From assembly GCA_027924645.1 (NCBI GenBank), contig BSBN01000829.1, forward strand, positions 2,976,001 to 3,040,000: DNA of 64,000 nucleotides, written 5' to 3'. A program made the translations under genes and the position numbers. How positions within the stretch are numbered: position 1 is the stretch's first letter; each line of letters starts with the position of its first letter. Shown here in pieces: positions 35,641 to 47,372 of this stretch. Origin of the DNA: Cunninghamia lanceolata. Lineage: Eukaryota; Streptophyta; Pinopsida; Cupressales; Cupressaceae. The notes beneath the pieces were generated by a model, which was not told the origin of the DNA, did no database searches, and was given only the letters and a program-made list of their open reading frames with translations.

Positions 35641-36552
35641 GTACAAGAAGATGAAGAGAGTGTAGCATCACCAAAGGCGGAAGAACCTGAAGAAGGAGGG
35701 TCTCTTATGTTCAAGAGAGTATTGATAACACCAGAAGTGAAGAAGGATGAAGCATCTAAGAGGAGAAGTCTTTTCAAAACTATATGCAAGTTTAGAGATA
35801 AGTGTTGCAAAGTCAATGTAGATAGTGGTAGTACTGATAACCTAGTTTCAAAGGAAATGGTAGAAAATCTAGGTTTGAAAAATATGAAACATCCTAGTCC
35901 TTATAAAGTTACTTGGTTGCAAAAGCAACATGAATTAGTGGTAAAGGAGAAATGCTTAGTTAGTTTTTAGATTGTGTCATATAAGGATGAACTCTTGTGT
36001 GATGTTATGTCAATGAGTGCCTGTCATGTGTTATTAGGTAGACCTTGGCAATTTGATAGGGAAGAAGTATATGATGGTAAAAGGAATTTGTATACTATTG
36101 TGAAAGATGAGCAAAAGTATGTGTTGAGTTCAATAAAAGAAAAGACACCACAAGTGAAAGAGAGTAGTTTGATAGTTTGTTGCAACTCTAACAAACAGTT
36201 GCTTTAGGTGACAATAGAGAATGTGAATGACTTAGTGAAAATTCCCATGAAGGAGACCATGGTTGAAGATAAATGGGGTGGTACTAGTTTTGTGCAACAA
36301 CAACCTAAAGAAGTGGGAAACAAGGTAAAGATCTTGAATGTTAAACAAAGGAGTGATGGTTTGGAGAGGAAACAACACAAGTCATAGTTTGGACACTTGG
36401 AATTGTCTCAAGAGAAGTGTAGCCCAGGAAGTGCAAGTGAAGGTGAATCATTTTAGCAAGTGATGAAGAGGAGAGGTCAAGTAGACAAAGAGGAGGTTTG
36501 GATAAAGAACAAGTATGGGATCACCATCCCAAGCATTTTTAAATGTTCATGA
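35641..36552 (+). pseudogene. GYP2 protease region and truncated polyprotein end
   Basis: The active-site block VNVDSGSTDNLVSKEMVE (about 35815-35868) keeps an intact D-S-G. It is followed by YKVTWLQKQHELVV, one TAG at 35968-35970, then LLCDVMSMSACHVLLGRPWQ, the second conserved block of this protease family. Past TAG codons at about 36206, 36386 and 36455 the frame runs to a TGA at 36550-36552. There is no RT start. The pol enzymes were lost before or after insertion. Confidence 0.85.
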
Positions 36553-36592
36553 GTTTTCCAACTCATGGAACATTTTACTTACCCAGCGTGTC

Positions 36593-38323
36593 TGATGTAG
36601 GATCATCCGGGTTCACTGGCAATCCTGTGTCACCAAAAATATATTTTATTTCCTAAGTTGGTTTTGGCTTTGTTTTCTTGTAGTTTTATTTTTAGAGCAA
36701 TGTAGATTTATTTTGGCTAAGTAAAAGCATCATCTTATAGAAGAGCCTGATGGGTATCCCTAGTTCCAATTTGGGGAAATTTGGATGAAAAATAGCTAAG
36801 TTATAGCCAGTCGACAATTTGGCGGTTCCCAAACCAGCAAGTTTGTCGGTTCGGTATTTTATCGATTTCTCGGTTCACTGACAAGTCTGTGTACATTCAC
36901 AATGTTAAACAACTCATTATTGACAAAGCATCGAGTTTAAGAACTTCATTGGCAAAGTATTAAATTAAAGGAACTTCATCGATAAAGTTTTAAATTGTAA
37001 AACCATGTTAGCAATATTGTGAGTTAGCGAACTCAATAGTTCACCGGTTATCTATTCTGATGACAAGTATTAAATTGTTTGAAGTTATGAAGTTATGAAT
37101 CATTTGGTTCACAACGACATAAGATTGCCAATAGAAGATTATGTATGGTTTGCCATTTCGGCAAAAGGCCGATAAGCTGATAAAGGCTTAAATGGAGTTC
37201 AAAATTTCTTCCATGTTCGGATTCGCCGACTATGTTCAAAAAAAAAACTCAACTTTGCTAAAAAAAGGATGTTAGGGATGGTATGGACTAAAGATGGTTC
37301 AGAAAGTTATCTTTTCACTAATAATGAAGGAGGGTTCCCAAGTTCATGGAACTTGCATTTTGTTGATAAGCACATGAATGAAAGAAGAAGGTCATAACTT
37401 TTCAAATTTGCTGATATACAAATTAGGTTTGGAAGGGTTCACTTTCACCGACAACAAGCTTTGGTTACTTAGTTTGCAAATTATAGTTTTGTTGACGGCT
37501 TGTGGAACAAAAATCAAAGTTGTAAAACTTGAAGTGGCACCAATATGGGACCTCAAGGTTCATAAAAGCCTTATTTTACCAATAATGTGGGCCAAGGCTT
37601 AAGTTCACAAAATATTTATTTTTCCAATACCAAAGGTGATATTTCCCAAGTTTGTGGATCATGTACTTTACCGACAAGTTCGGGAAAGTGTATTTTTGTC
37701 AATGGGCATCTATATCGAAGGTTTGTGAAACCAATTATTCACCAATGAGCATCTATGATTAAAAGTTTGGAAAACCAAAATAATTGCCGATAGCTAGAGG
37801 CTCTCGTCAACAAGTAACTATTTTGTGAAATCAATGTTTTACTGATCATTGCCTAGAGTTTGAATATTCATAAGCCAATGGCTTTACACAAAGGAAAATG
37901 TAATGTGCTTATGGAGAAGTTTGTTAATGGAGGTTTGATCTGGTATGAAAGTTCATTCCGTTGTATAACTGCTCATGACACTTGAACTGTTTGGAGCAAA
38001 TGTCTTAAATACATTTTCTTGACCCAGTTTTTTGGGGGGGGAGTTGACGAAGGGGATTGATTTGAGTATTGAAAGTAGATTGAGGGGAGGGGCAAATCTC
38101 TGTATTTAGTTGAAAACATTTTGGTGCTATAAGCACATAATAGATTCGACATTGTATCGTAATGCTTAGTGCTGAAGGTTGGAAAACCAATAAATCTCTA
38201 ATGATGATGTTTTTGCAATCAATAATATTATTTTAGGTTTGTGAATGAATTTGTGCTTCCATTGTGTATTACTGACTGCATGACTGGGTAGTTTGATAAA
38301 ACCCCTTGGTCGTGACTGCATTA
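36593..38323 (+). repeat. GYP2 3' LTR
   Basis: 1,731 bp, colinear with the 5' LTR; the last base pair of the end is mutated (TTA for TCA), followed by GGTGG. Confidence 0.93.
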
Positions 38324-39083
38324 GGTGGTGACTGTTATACTTCAAATTTTATATCTTCCGACTTAAGGCCATCCTATTTCAAATGAGCGATGTGTGCAGA
38401 CGTGATTCCTTGAAGAATGATGCTATGAAGGATGCTTAGTACTAGAAAAAGCATGTATTGGGATCCGTAAGGTGTGTGTTTCTTTCTGGATTAGCATGTA
38501 GTTCATGATAGGGCTTGCGCTATGCATGTTTCATGTTGTGTGATCTTTGGCCGACTTGTAAAATGTAATATTCTTGTTGTATTGGCTGACTTGTTATGAA
38601 ATCAATGTAATGTCATGTATATATTGTAAACCTAGTTGGTCTAGGTGAGGTATGATTAATAAAATGAATATATGAAAGTGTGAAGAGTATAATATGAAAA
38701 TCACATGCATTGTGATGTCTGACTGAAGGAGAAAGAGTAGATGTATTAGACGCTGTCCTGATTCATCTTGAAGACATTTGTGTGATAGGAGGGAAGTGAA
38801 GAGTGTGCCTAATTGATTCAATCATCAGAAGAAGTAGAATTGCAATCATCAAAGGTGTGAGCTTCAATGTTAGTTTTCAGGTAGTAGAAGGACTGTCATA
38901 CTATAATCTTTTCTGAGTTTTTTCTCAGTTCAGGGAGTAGTTGCTTCCTTGGGAGTGACCATAAAACAAAGCCTTTAGGGAGTTGTAGCTTCCTTGGGAG
39001 TGACCCTAAATCAAAGTTTTTAGGGAGTAGTAGCTTCCTTGGGTTGTAGCCCTAAAACAAAGTTGTAATTTTGATCTTCATAT

Positions 39084-40319
39084 TATAAAGGGTGGAATTT
39101 AGATAGTTGAGTTCTTGGTAGTTTTGTGTGTATCCTCCTTTCACCCTTTCATTCAAGGACCTAGGGTCGAGTTGCAATGTACTATCATACCCTAGGTCAC
39201 TATGAGATGTAGATAAACTTGGATTTGTATGATTTGATTGTCAATTGTGTCACTTATGCTCAATTATACCTCAAAACCCTAATTATACAAATGCGACAAC
39301 AAATAGACGGCTATCAGAAAATGTTGCTACAGAAAGATGTAAAATAGCAAATAACTGTGTACCTATTTTCAAGGTTCAGAAGCGGAACAATCAGTGACTA
39401 ATGAGTGGGCACCGAAGTCCAAGTCCTAGGTTTTTGTTAGGATTTCGAAGCTCAGTCTGCAACCTATTCCTGCTGTCACAGATATTTTCCCATCACGGAA
39501 TCCAGAGGACTAAAGAGTGGGTGCCCAAGTCCAGGGTGCTATTTTAAACTCTGATCTACAAATTCAACACTCTGTAATGCCCTCCTACATCTCCACTTTT
39601 CCTGTATCTTCAACCTGTAACCTGTAATCACTGAAACTTTGGGAGGGGGTTGTGGTGTTTGGAGGCTTGCCTCAGTCAAGCCTCAGAGAGACTTTCAAGT
39701 CTTTCGAACACCATTGTCAGATAGAGAGTGCATGCCCTTGGAGGTAGAGGAAAAAACCAAATGATAAATGCTCAAAAACATAAATGATGTCACCTTGTAG
39801 TGAAGATCTTGAATGGGAGGAAGAATCTCTTCATGTCATGAGGAGATGATTGCTCAAATCTACAAATACAAACACATAGACAACACAAATATGCTCTTGC
39901 TACACAATGAATGCCTTGAATCGCCTTTAGAATGCCAATGCTCATCTAGTAATGCTCTAGTTTACAAATGAATGCCTAAACATGCTTTTATATGCAACTA
40001 CAAACACTCCCGCCAAGAATTTTGTAATTTAAACTTACCGTGTCGGCATAGGACCCAAATAACGGTCACAAGCTGACACTAGAAATTTGGGATTGACCCA
40101 AAACAGGGTAGGACTAGGGCATGTGTGCCCAAGTCCTTCCCCCCTATTTTGGGCAAGGTTAGGTTTAAGGGATCCCCCTAGGTCCCATTTGCAATGAAAC
40201 TTAGGGCTCATTTAATCGGGATGTCAACATATGATGCAAGATGTCCTAAATGCAGATAAAAGACCCATGAGCTAAACCTTGAGGGAAAAGCCCCCAAGGG
40301 GACATTTTTCAACATTACA
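39084..40319 (-). repeat. Element C left LTR (3' LTR)
   Basis: Colinear with 44487-45724. Both LTRs share the block beginning ggtggaattt and the terminal block ggggacattttt. No gene is supported inside it. Confidence 0.92.
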
Positions 40320-41934
40320 TTTAGCCCCCACTTTAATGTATGTATAAACGCGAGGCCAATGCTTGCATTAAAGTATGGTCAACAAACACAACAAACACAC
40401 CAAGCACAGAGAAGACACACCAAACACATTGAAGACAATGATAGGCACAGAAAACACAGAGAAGACAATTACAGTCACACAAAACATGGAGAAGACAACA
40501 AATGCATAGAAGACAGTTAATGCATGGAAGACAAGAATGATTTCTTTTCTTTTCTTTTTCTCATATATATGAAATGCAGATACATGTACAAGAAAGTAAA
40601 CACACCTCCCATAATGCAGGAAGTACTCATTGCGCTGGTCTTTAAACTGCATATATGGGGCAACACACACACAAGACACACCAAACCTCCCAAAATGCAA
40701 GAACCACTCATTGTGCTGGTCTTGAGATTGCATATGGGGCAACAGAGACACCAAACAAAGAAAGCACACCAAACACACACACTTTGAAGATACGGAGAAA
40801 ACACGGTAGACAAGCGATGGAGTGTTCCTATTTCTAGGCTCATCACCATCTTAGGCACATTATAGGCACTCATCGACAATTGGGCTTTACCAGAACAATC
40901 ATCAAAGACACGCTTAAGGGTTGAGTAGTCACAGAACCGCTCCCCGCCTCCCGATGAGGACTTTTTGAAAATGGCACGATGGGCACTCTCCACAAGAGAT
41001 ACACCACCCCCACCTCCACAGAGGGCTTAAGATGATTGATTGATTGATTGAAAACAAACTCAAAGTGCAAGAGGGACTCATCGCCACTAGTCTTTAAACT
41101 GCACCTAAGGACAAGCACATTGCTAACATCTACAATAGATAGCTTACCTTATATATGCCCCCACCTTAAGGTGGTTGATATCAGGTATCGATATCAAGCA
41201 CATTAAGGTAGGAAGAAAACACACAAGGGAACACGGACTTTCACAAAGCCCATGCCCCCTAGAGGTGACATGTACTTTACAATTGCCAAATATTCCCACA
41301 AACACATCCCTGCAATAAACATGTTAGTGTCTACATAATCATGATAATGCATATGAAATCTAAGGCATGCAAGATTCAAGATAAACAAAGTGCATGGAGC
41401 AGCAATATTGTTATGATTTGTAAATGAGATAGAACACCATCAAAATCACTACATGGAAAGCACGAGTGCTTCTACTAGCCAAGCATTGGATAATATATTA
41501 CAACCCCATCATCATATTAGGAACTAAGTCCAATTTTTGATTTCTCGCTAAAGGGACGCTAGGTCCGCATCAGTATAAATGTTTTTCGTCATCCACCCAC
41601 TAGATAGAAACACTAGAGGAATGGAAACAATAAATAAGAGAGGATAAACAAGTGTCTTAGGGACAGTCACGTAGGAGGGTGCCCCCAAGTCACCAACCGC
41701 AACACTATGTTCGTAAGACAACACACAACAATGAAATCAGAGAGAGAGGCAATATAGAAGAATGATGATATAAATAGAAGGCCACAACAGAGGCAGTCTC
41801 CTGGTATCCTAGACCTTACAAGAGAATCAGGGGTCATCCTAGGAGGCCTAAACAACACATAACACATCACGGGGGAAGCACATCATGAGAGAGATAAAGG
41901 GTTAGGGATACTTACCTGTAAGGTCTTCCGGGCT
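40320..41934 (-). other. Element C 3' non-coding region with short repeats
   Basis: Runs between the ORF and the 3' LTR. It holds three copies of a TGCA-started 40-bp block with ctcattg and ggtctttaaactgca (starting 40615, 40696 and 41066) and a run of GAAGACA-containing units at about 40400-40530. A segment near 41670-41890 matches element D at 63225-63350, so the 3' region is conserved in the family. The purine tract at 40320-40334 abuts the LTR. Confidence 0.75.
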
Positions 41935-43016
41935 AGCGGTCATCAAGTAAATCATCGTCATCTTCCCACTCCTGAATGCTAGAGGAAAGTGGGACATAAG
42001 GTACCATAGCCCAATTCATGTTCTTGTCTTTAGATTGTTCATTGTTAGGATCATCTTTGTTTAGTTCAATGTTTGGATCAATGTTTTCTTATTGAGATGC
42101 AAGGTTTATGGCATAAGCTTGTCTTCTTCTCTTTCTTTTTCTCTTACCACTTATCTCTTATAAGATAGGGCTTTGTTCTTTCATGGGTTTTTTTTTTAGA
42201 AGAAGAAGCACCGGGATCAAATCTCATTTGTCTAGGTTGAATGTTTTGTTGTCGACAATTACCTCCCAATCCTTGTAAGGATGACAGGGGAGGAACCTCA
42301 GCATAGGGACCTTGTCCTTTCATTCTAGGGTTCTCTTCAAATGCAGGTTGCTTATCTTTTGTTACTTCTTGCATAAGAGGATCAACTATTGGATGTAACA
42401 GTTTTGCTTTGTAATTTCTATAGCTCAAGAAGTTGAAGTCTGTTTGTGGCTCTGGTTTTGTTTCAAATTTGTCCCAAAAGTAATCCAGTGTACAATGTTT
42501 TCTTGCAACCAAAGGTTTATACTTATTGCGAGGGATAGTAATTATATGTCCATCAAAAGGAAATTTTAGACAATTATGAATTGTTGAAGGGATAACATTC
42601 ATAAATTTTAACCAAGGGTATCCCAATTTAATGTGAAAGAGGTAAAAAATGGGGACAACATCAAACCATTGTTCTACATATTTCTCAAATATAGTTACCA
42701 ATAATGATATATTACCCAAAGGATTTACAAAGGTTCCCTTATGTGTTTTAATCATCATGTCCAAAGGGTCATAAGATCCTTGCATCAAGTTATGTAAATA
42801 GAGGAACTCTTCCATGGAAGCATTAGTCATGCAATTAGGATCAATAAGGGTTCCATATATAGGGTTTCCCATTATTTTCACAGCAATGTAAAGAGGTCCT
42901 TCAGTGTCTCCAATTGTTCTATCATTAGGTGTAAACACAATTTCGGGTTCGGGGACCTTTCTCTTCATGTAAGGTCTAGGAGGGAACCTATTGTTGTTGT
43001 TACAATTAGATTCCAT
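41935..43016 (-). pseudogene. Element C ORF: retropepsin-like protein with a non-canonical active site
   Basis: From ATG 43016 the frame is open for 290 codons to 42144; after a stop and a frame change a conserved tail (NWAMVPYVPLSS, then an acidic end) reaches about 41935. The fold signature resembles proteases of Tat/Ogre-type gypsy elements: PLYIAVKIMGNPIYGTLID, then a NPLGNISLLVTIF block, then HIKLGYPWLKFMNVIPSTIH and KFPFDGHIITIP. Where those enzymes have D-G/S-G at the active site, this protein has LIDPNCMT. Element D has the same substitution. The C-terminal third is Gln/Pro-rich and basic. It may be an inactive protease used for another purpose, or a divergent gag-protease remnant. 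Confidence 0.7.
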
Positions 43017-43059
43017 TTGTATATGCTTAAATTAATTCAAGATCATATTTTAAAGGTTT

Positions 43060-43800
43060 TCCAAAAGTGTGCAAAAGACAAGTGCAAAACTATATGCAAA
43101 AATGACCTAAAATGCTTGATTTTTTGTACATTTTCAATGCAAATATATGAAAGCAAAGGTGTTGTAAGGATTTTGATTAGGGAAAGAAAATAATATGTCT
43201 GATATCATTCTAATACAGTAATAATATCCTTCACAACACGCACTTGATGCAAATCTAAGATGATGACAAGTCAAAATATAGTGAAAATACACTAAAATAT
43301 GCAATTTTTTCACCAAATCTCAATGCAAAAGAACATGACAAAGGGTGTTGTGAGGAAAATGATGATGGAAAGAAAATTATATCAGTAATAACAGACACAT
43401 AATTCCAAAATATCCGTCACAACACACTTATAGTGCCACTCAAGATCAAACCCTAGTGAAAATATAGAAAAAATACGCAAATTTTCACAATTTTTCAATT
43501 CCAAGACCTAACAAAAGGGGTGTTGTAAAGAATTTTAGGAGGTGAAGAAAATAATAACAATTATATCAGTCACCTCAATCCATAAAATTTGTCACAACAC
43601 GCTTGGAGTGTAATCTAGGTCAAACCCTAGGGCAAATATAGCAAAAATGTGCAATTTTTTACCAAATTTTCAATACAAGAGCCCAATAAAAAGGTGTTGT
43701 GAAGATTTTTAGGAGGGATATGAAATAATTACCATGATAAAAACCAATTAGTGAAAAAATACTCTTCACAACACACCTATGGTGCAAATTGTGAGAGTCG
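43060..43800 (-). repeat. Four tandem units with inverted GTGTTGT / ACAACAC arms in the element C leader
   Basis: Left arms (ggtgttgt...) start near 43159, 43343, 43518 and 43692, with spacing 184, 175 and 174 bp. Each is followed 55-75 bp later by a complementary arm (cttcacaacac or gtcacaacac) near 43230, 43415, 43590 and 43763. In RNA each unit could form a stem of roughly 9-12 bp with a large loop. The array lies between the PBS and the ORF. Confidence 0.85.
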
Positions 43801-44486
43801 ATAAGGCCAAATTTAGTGAAAATCAAGGTTTTTCAAGCCCTAGGTTTGAGATCTTGATGTAAAATGCTATATGAATGTATTGTAATGTTATTTATGATAA
43901 AAATTAAGTCCAATCAGATCTGAAAATGATTTTCACATCCTATCATGCAAAATACAAGTGCAAATCTAAGGAAAAATAAATGAAAATGCTAGTTTTTGTT
44001 GAAATTTTCTATGTAAAAATGCAAAATTTTGAGATCTAAATGCCAATTTACACTAAAATGAAACACTACAGCCAAATTGAAATTTTAATGAGTGTATAAT
44101 ATCAGTAGAAAAATCAGAAACAAGATTTTTCCTACAAACCGTAGTTTTTGAAATTACTAGGTTATATGAAAAATGCAAAATTTCCAACAAAAGCCTAGCA
44201 ATTTTACGATAAAAGTGCAATGCAAGCTATTGAATTTTTGTAATTTTCTAAAATTTAGCTTAAATCTAATACAAAAATCAGAAATTTTATGAAATTCAAA
44301 TTAATTAATGCAACATGCAAACCCTAAAATGCCATTTTTTTTCCAATTTTTCCAAAATTTCAATTTTTTTGTAAGTTTTCCAAAGCAATAAGATGAATGA
44401 CTATATGAATGAATGAAATCACTTCAAATATGAATCAAAACACTCAGGAAGGTGCAAACAAGTCCAATAACATGGGTTCACCAAAA

Positions 44487-45724
44487 TGTAAAGGGTGGAA
44501 TTTGGATAGTTGAGTTCTTGGTAGTTTTGTATGTGTATCCTCCTTTCACCCTTTCATTCAAGGACCTAGGGTCGAGTTGCAATGTACTATCATACCCGAG
44601 GTCACTATGAGATGTAGGGAAAATTAGATTTTTATGATTTGATTGTCAATTATGCTCACTTATGCTCAATTATACCTCAAAACCCTAATGATAAAAATGC
44701 GATAGCAAATAGATGAATATCATAAAATGCTGCTACAAAAAGATGTAAAATAGCAAATAACTGTGTACCTATTTTTGGGGTTCGGAAGTGGAATAGTCGG
44801 GGACTAATGAGTGGGTGCCCAAGTCCAAGGCCTAGGTATTTGTCAAGATCTAGAAGCTCAGTCTACAACCTATTCCTGCTATCACAGAGATTTTTCCATC
44901 ACAGAATTCAGAGGACTAAAGAGTGGGCGCCCAAGTCTAGGGTGCTGTTTTCAACTCTGATCTACAAATCCGACACTCTGTAATGCCCTCCTACAACTCC
45001 ACTTTTCCTGTATCTTCAACATGTAACCTACAATCATAGAAACTTTGGGAGGGGGTTGAGGTGTTTAGAGACTTGCCTCAGTCAAGCCTCGGAGAGACAT
45101 TCAATTCTTCTGAACACTGTTGTCAGATAGAGAGTGCATGCCCTTGGAGGCAGAGACAAAAACTAAATGATAAATTCTCAAAAACATAAATGATGTCACC
45201 TTGTATTGAAGATCTCATAGGAAGAAGAATCTCTTCATGCCATGTGGAGATGATTGCTTAAATCTGTAAATACAAACACATAGACAACACAAATCTGCTC
45301 TTGCTACATAATGAGTGCCTTGAATCATCTTTAGAATGCCAATGCTCATCTAGTAATGCTCTAGTTTACAAATGAATGCCTAAACATGCTTTTATATGCA
45401 ACTACAAACACTCTTCCAAGAATTTCATAATTCAAACTTATCATGTTAGCATAGGACTCAAATAACGGTCACAAGCTGACACTAGAAATTTGGGACTGAC
45501 CCAAAATAGGGCAGGACTAGGGCACTGGTACCCAAGTCCTCCCCCCCTATTTTTGGTAGGGTTAGGTTCAAGGGATCCCCCTAACTCCCCTTTGTCATGA
45601 AACTTAGGGATCATTTCATCAGGATGCCAAAATATGATGCAAGATGTCCTCAATGCAGATAAAAGACCTGAGAGCTAAACCTTATGAGGGAAAAGCCCCC
45701 AAGGGGACATTTTTTGACGTTACA
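44487..45724 (-). repeat. Element C right LTR (5' LTR)
   Basis: 1,238 bp with intact TG...CA ends. On its inner side the minus strand reads TTTTGGTGAACCCATG, taken as the PBS region, which recurs as TTTTAGTGAACCCATG in element D. Confidence 0.92.
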
Positions 45725-45927
45725 CATATATTGTGAGTTAATCCTCACCATGGTTTTTTCCTTCTTGGGTTTTCCACATATATCTAGTGTTATGTGTTGA
45801 TGAGCATTGTGTTAATATTTCATGTTTATGTTGATGTTGTAATGCTTAAGTTTTAATCTGCTATGGAGGACTTGAAGTTTGATTAGATATTGATTCACCC
45901 CCTCTTAGTATCCTGGTGTGTTCAACA

Positions 45928-45942
45928 ATTGGTATCAGAGCC
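45928..45942 (+). promoter_or_regulatory. COPIA2 primer-binding site
   Basis: attggtatcagagcc follows the LTR. This is a perfect match to the initiator tRNA-Met site TGGTATCAGAGCC. Confidence 0.93.
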
Positions 45943-45993
45943 AAGTAACTTTTTGAAGCCTAACATCTGAGGTAGATCTTGCACTTGAACACA

Positions 45994-47372
45994 TGGAATA
46001 TGAAGCTATGGACAATGGTGTATTTGTCTCAAAACCAGATCTAGAAGCAATGGAACCTGGAGGTTTGGACCTTTCCAAATGAGTGTGAAGTAGACCTTGA
46101 AGGAGAACTCTAGTCAACCCTTGATGAACTAGATGAAGCAAGAGAATTGAACATAGAATATGAAGTCATGCTTGAGAAAGCAAAGGAGACAATTGACAAG
46201 TTGAAGACAAAGGCCAAAGAATCAAAAGAAGAAATTGGCAAGCTAAAAACTCTAATAGAAGGAGATAAAGGAGGTGACATTAAGATCAAGGAGGCACAAG
46301 ACATGATCTCCAATTTGAAGGTCATGGTTGAAGAAGGCAAAAGGATTGAAGATTGCTTGAATACCAAGCTCAATGAGAAAGCAGCTGAATGTATAAAACT
46401 TGAGGAAGAGGTTGTCACTCTAAGGAAAGAACTATAAAAGGCAAAATAACAGATTGACAAAGGACTAAAACTAGAAGGAGGATATGAAATCCTTGATGAG
46501 ATAATTAACTCTCAAAAGCTAGCAAAATAAAAAATCAGGCCTTGGTTTTGAAAAGGGGAAAAGTCCTATGATCAGTGCTTCTACAAATTTATATGATAAC
46601 TTCCAATCAGAAGGAAAGTCTGAAACACAAAAGGAAGAGGCCTGCACTGAAGATCCTAAGAAGAATGCCTTTGGAGATACAAAAGAAGATGAATTCATTC
46701 CTGTCTAGAGATAAAGGAAGAATAAGAAGAAGAATTTAAGAAATATTGCACCTAAACAAATTGCTCCTATTAGGTATCCTCAAGCTTTCAATGGTATCTA
46801 CTATGCTTGTAATAAATGCGGCCATAAAGCTATTGATTGTAGAAGTAAAATGAATCAAAATGTTGTAAGGTGTTATACTTGCAATAAGATTGGTCATAAG
46901 TCTATTGAATGTAGAAGCAAGATGAATCAAAATTCATTTAGGCCTCCTAGGTACAATGCTATAAGTTCTCATGGTTAATGTCATGCTTGCAACAAAGTTA
47001 ATCATAAGACTAATGGATACAGAAGCAAAGTAATGAGGAATGGATTCATGGGAAAGAATAATGTTGGGACTCCTCAATTTTTGTATGGCTATTGTTACAC
47101 ATGTAACACGTATGGTCATAAGGCTAATGACTGTAGATCTAATGTTAAAAGATGAGACTATGCTTTGCAGCCCAATATCACCTGCTATAATTGCAATAAA
47201 ACAAGACACATTGTAAGGTTCTGTAGGAGAAAGAGTTTAAGGTCCTCTGTTACTCAGAGGAAGATTGACATTATTTAGCAAAAGAAGGAAATGAGAAAAG
47301 TATGGAAGAATAAGGAAGAATGTGAAGTTTTTGGACCTCTACCTAGTGCAAATGGACCTTCCAGTAACTAAA
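45994..47372 (+). pseudogene. COPIA2 gag with coiled coil and five zinc knuckles
   Basis: The N-terminal part from the ATG near 45994 is broken by several stops. The segment 46147-46437 is an open Lys/Glu-rich heptad region of about 96 residues, a strong coiled coil. After stops at about 46435 and 46690, five CCHC-type knuckles occur between 46800 and 47225. Number 1 has its first Cys changed to Tyr, numbers 2, 4 and 5 are intact (CYTCNKIGHKSIEC, CYTCNTYGHKANDC, CYNCNKTRHIVRFC), and number 3 has its last Cys changed to Tyr. Several intervening linkers are near-duplicates (CRSKMNQN twice), so the array arose by local duplication. Gag ends near 47370. Coiled coils are known in Sirevirus gag; five knuckles are unusual. 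Confidence 0.82.

Larger units (their letters stand above)
32672..38323 (+). mobile_element. GYP2: non-autonomous gypsy (chromovirus-like) element, gag and protease only
   Basis: LTRs 32672-34399 (1,728 bp) and 36593-38323 (1,731 bp) start TGATGTAGGA and end GCATCA/GCATTA. The duplication is GGTGG (32667-32671 and 38324-38328); COPIA2's other LTR shows the empty site as caagtggcggtgacc. The 2.2-kb internal region has a PBS, gag and protease. RT, RNase H and integrase are absent, and no clear polypurine tract precedes the 3' LTR. Confidence 0.94.
39084..45724 (-). mobile_element. Element C: non-autonomous LTR retrotransposon with protease-like ORF and hairpin array
   Basis: LTRs 39084-40319 (1,236 bp) and 44487-45724 (1,238 bp) start TATAAAGGG/TGTAAAGGG and end CATTACA/CGTTACA. 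The duplication CATAT is perfect (39079-39083 and 45725-45729). Orientation is minus: a TTTTGGTGAACCCATG PBS-like site lies beside the right LTR and a purine tract AAAGTGGGGGCTAAA beside the left LTR. The internal region has a 1.47-kb leader, one ORF, and about 1.6 kb of 3' non-coding sequence. No RT or integrase is present. Confidence 0.93.
31392..45927 (+). repeat. COPIA2 5' LTR, split by GYP2 and element C
   Basis: LTR segments are 31392-32671, 38329-39083 and 45730-45927, colinear with 49661-51899. It carries three short tandem arrays: gatgaaatatta units (31544-31670), ttcatggttggatgtcatgt copies (31661-31725), and about 46-bp ttgcttccttgggagtgacc units (38932-39065). Confidence 0.93.

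Noticed and set aside
40368..40993. Overlapping minus frames of 136 and 158 codons, Cys/Val/Phe-rich
   Set aside because: They translate the tandem GAAGACA/cacaca repeats in the 3' region of element C; no family features and no conserved frame.
43060..43800. CRISPR-like array (regular repeats with different spacers)
   Set aside because: Units are long and imperfect, the host is a plant retrotransposon, and no cas genes exist; it is a tandem duplication in the leader.
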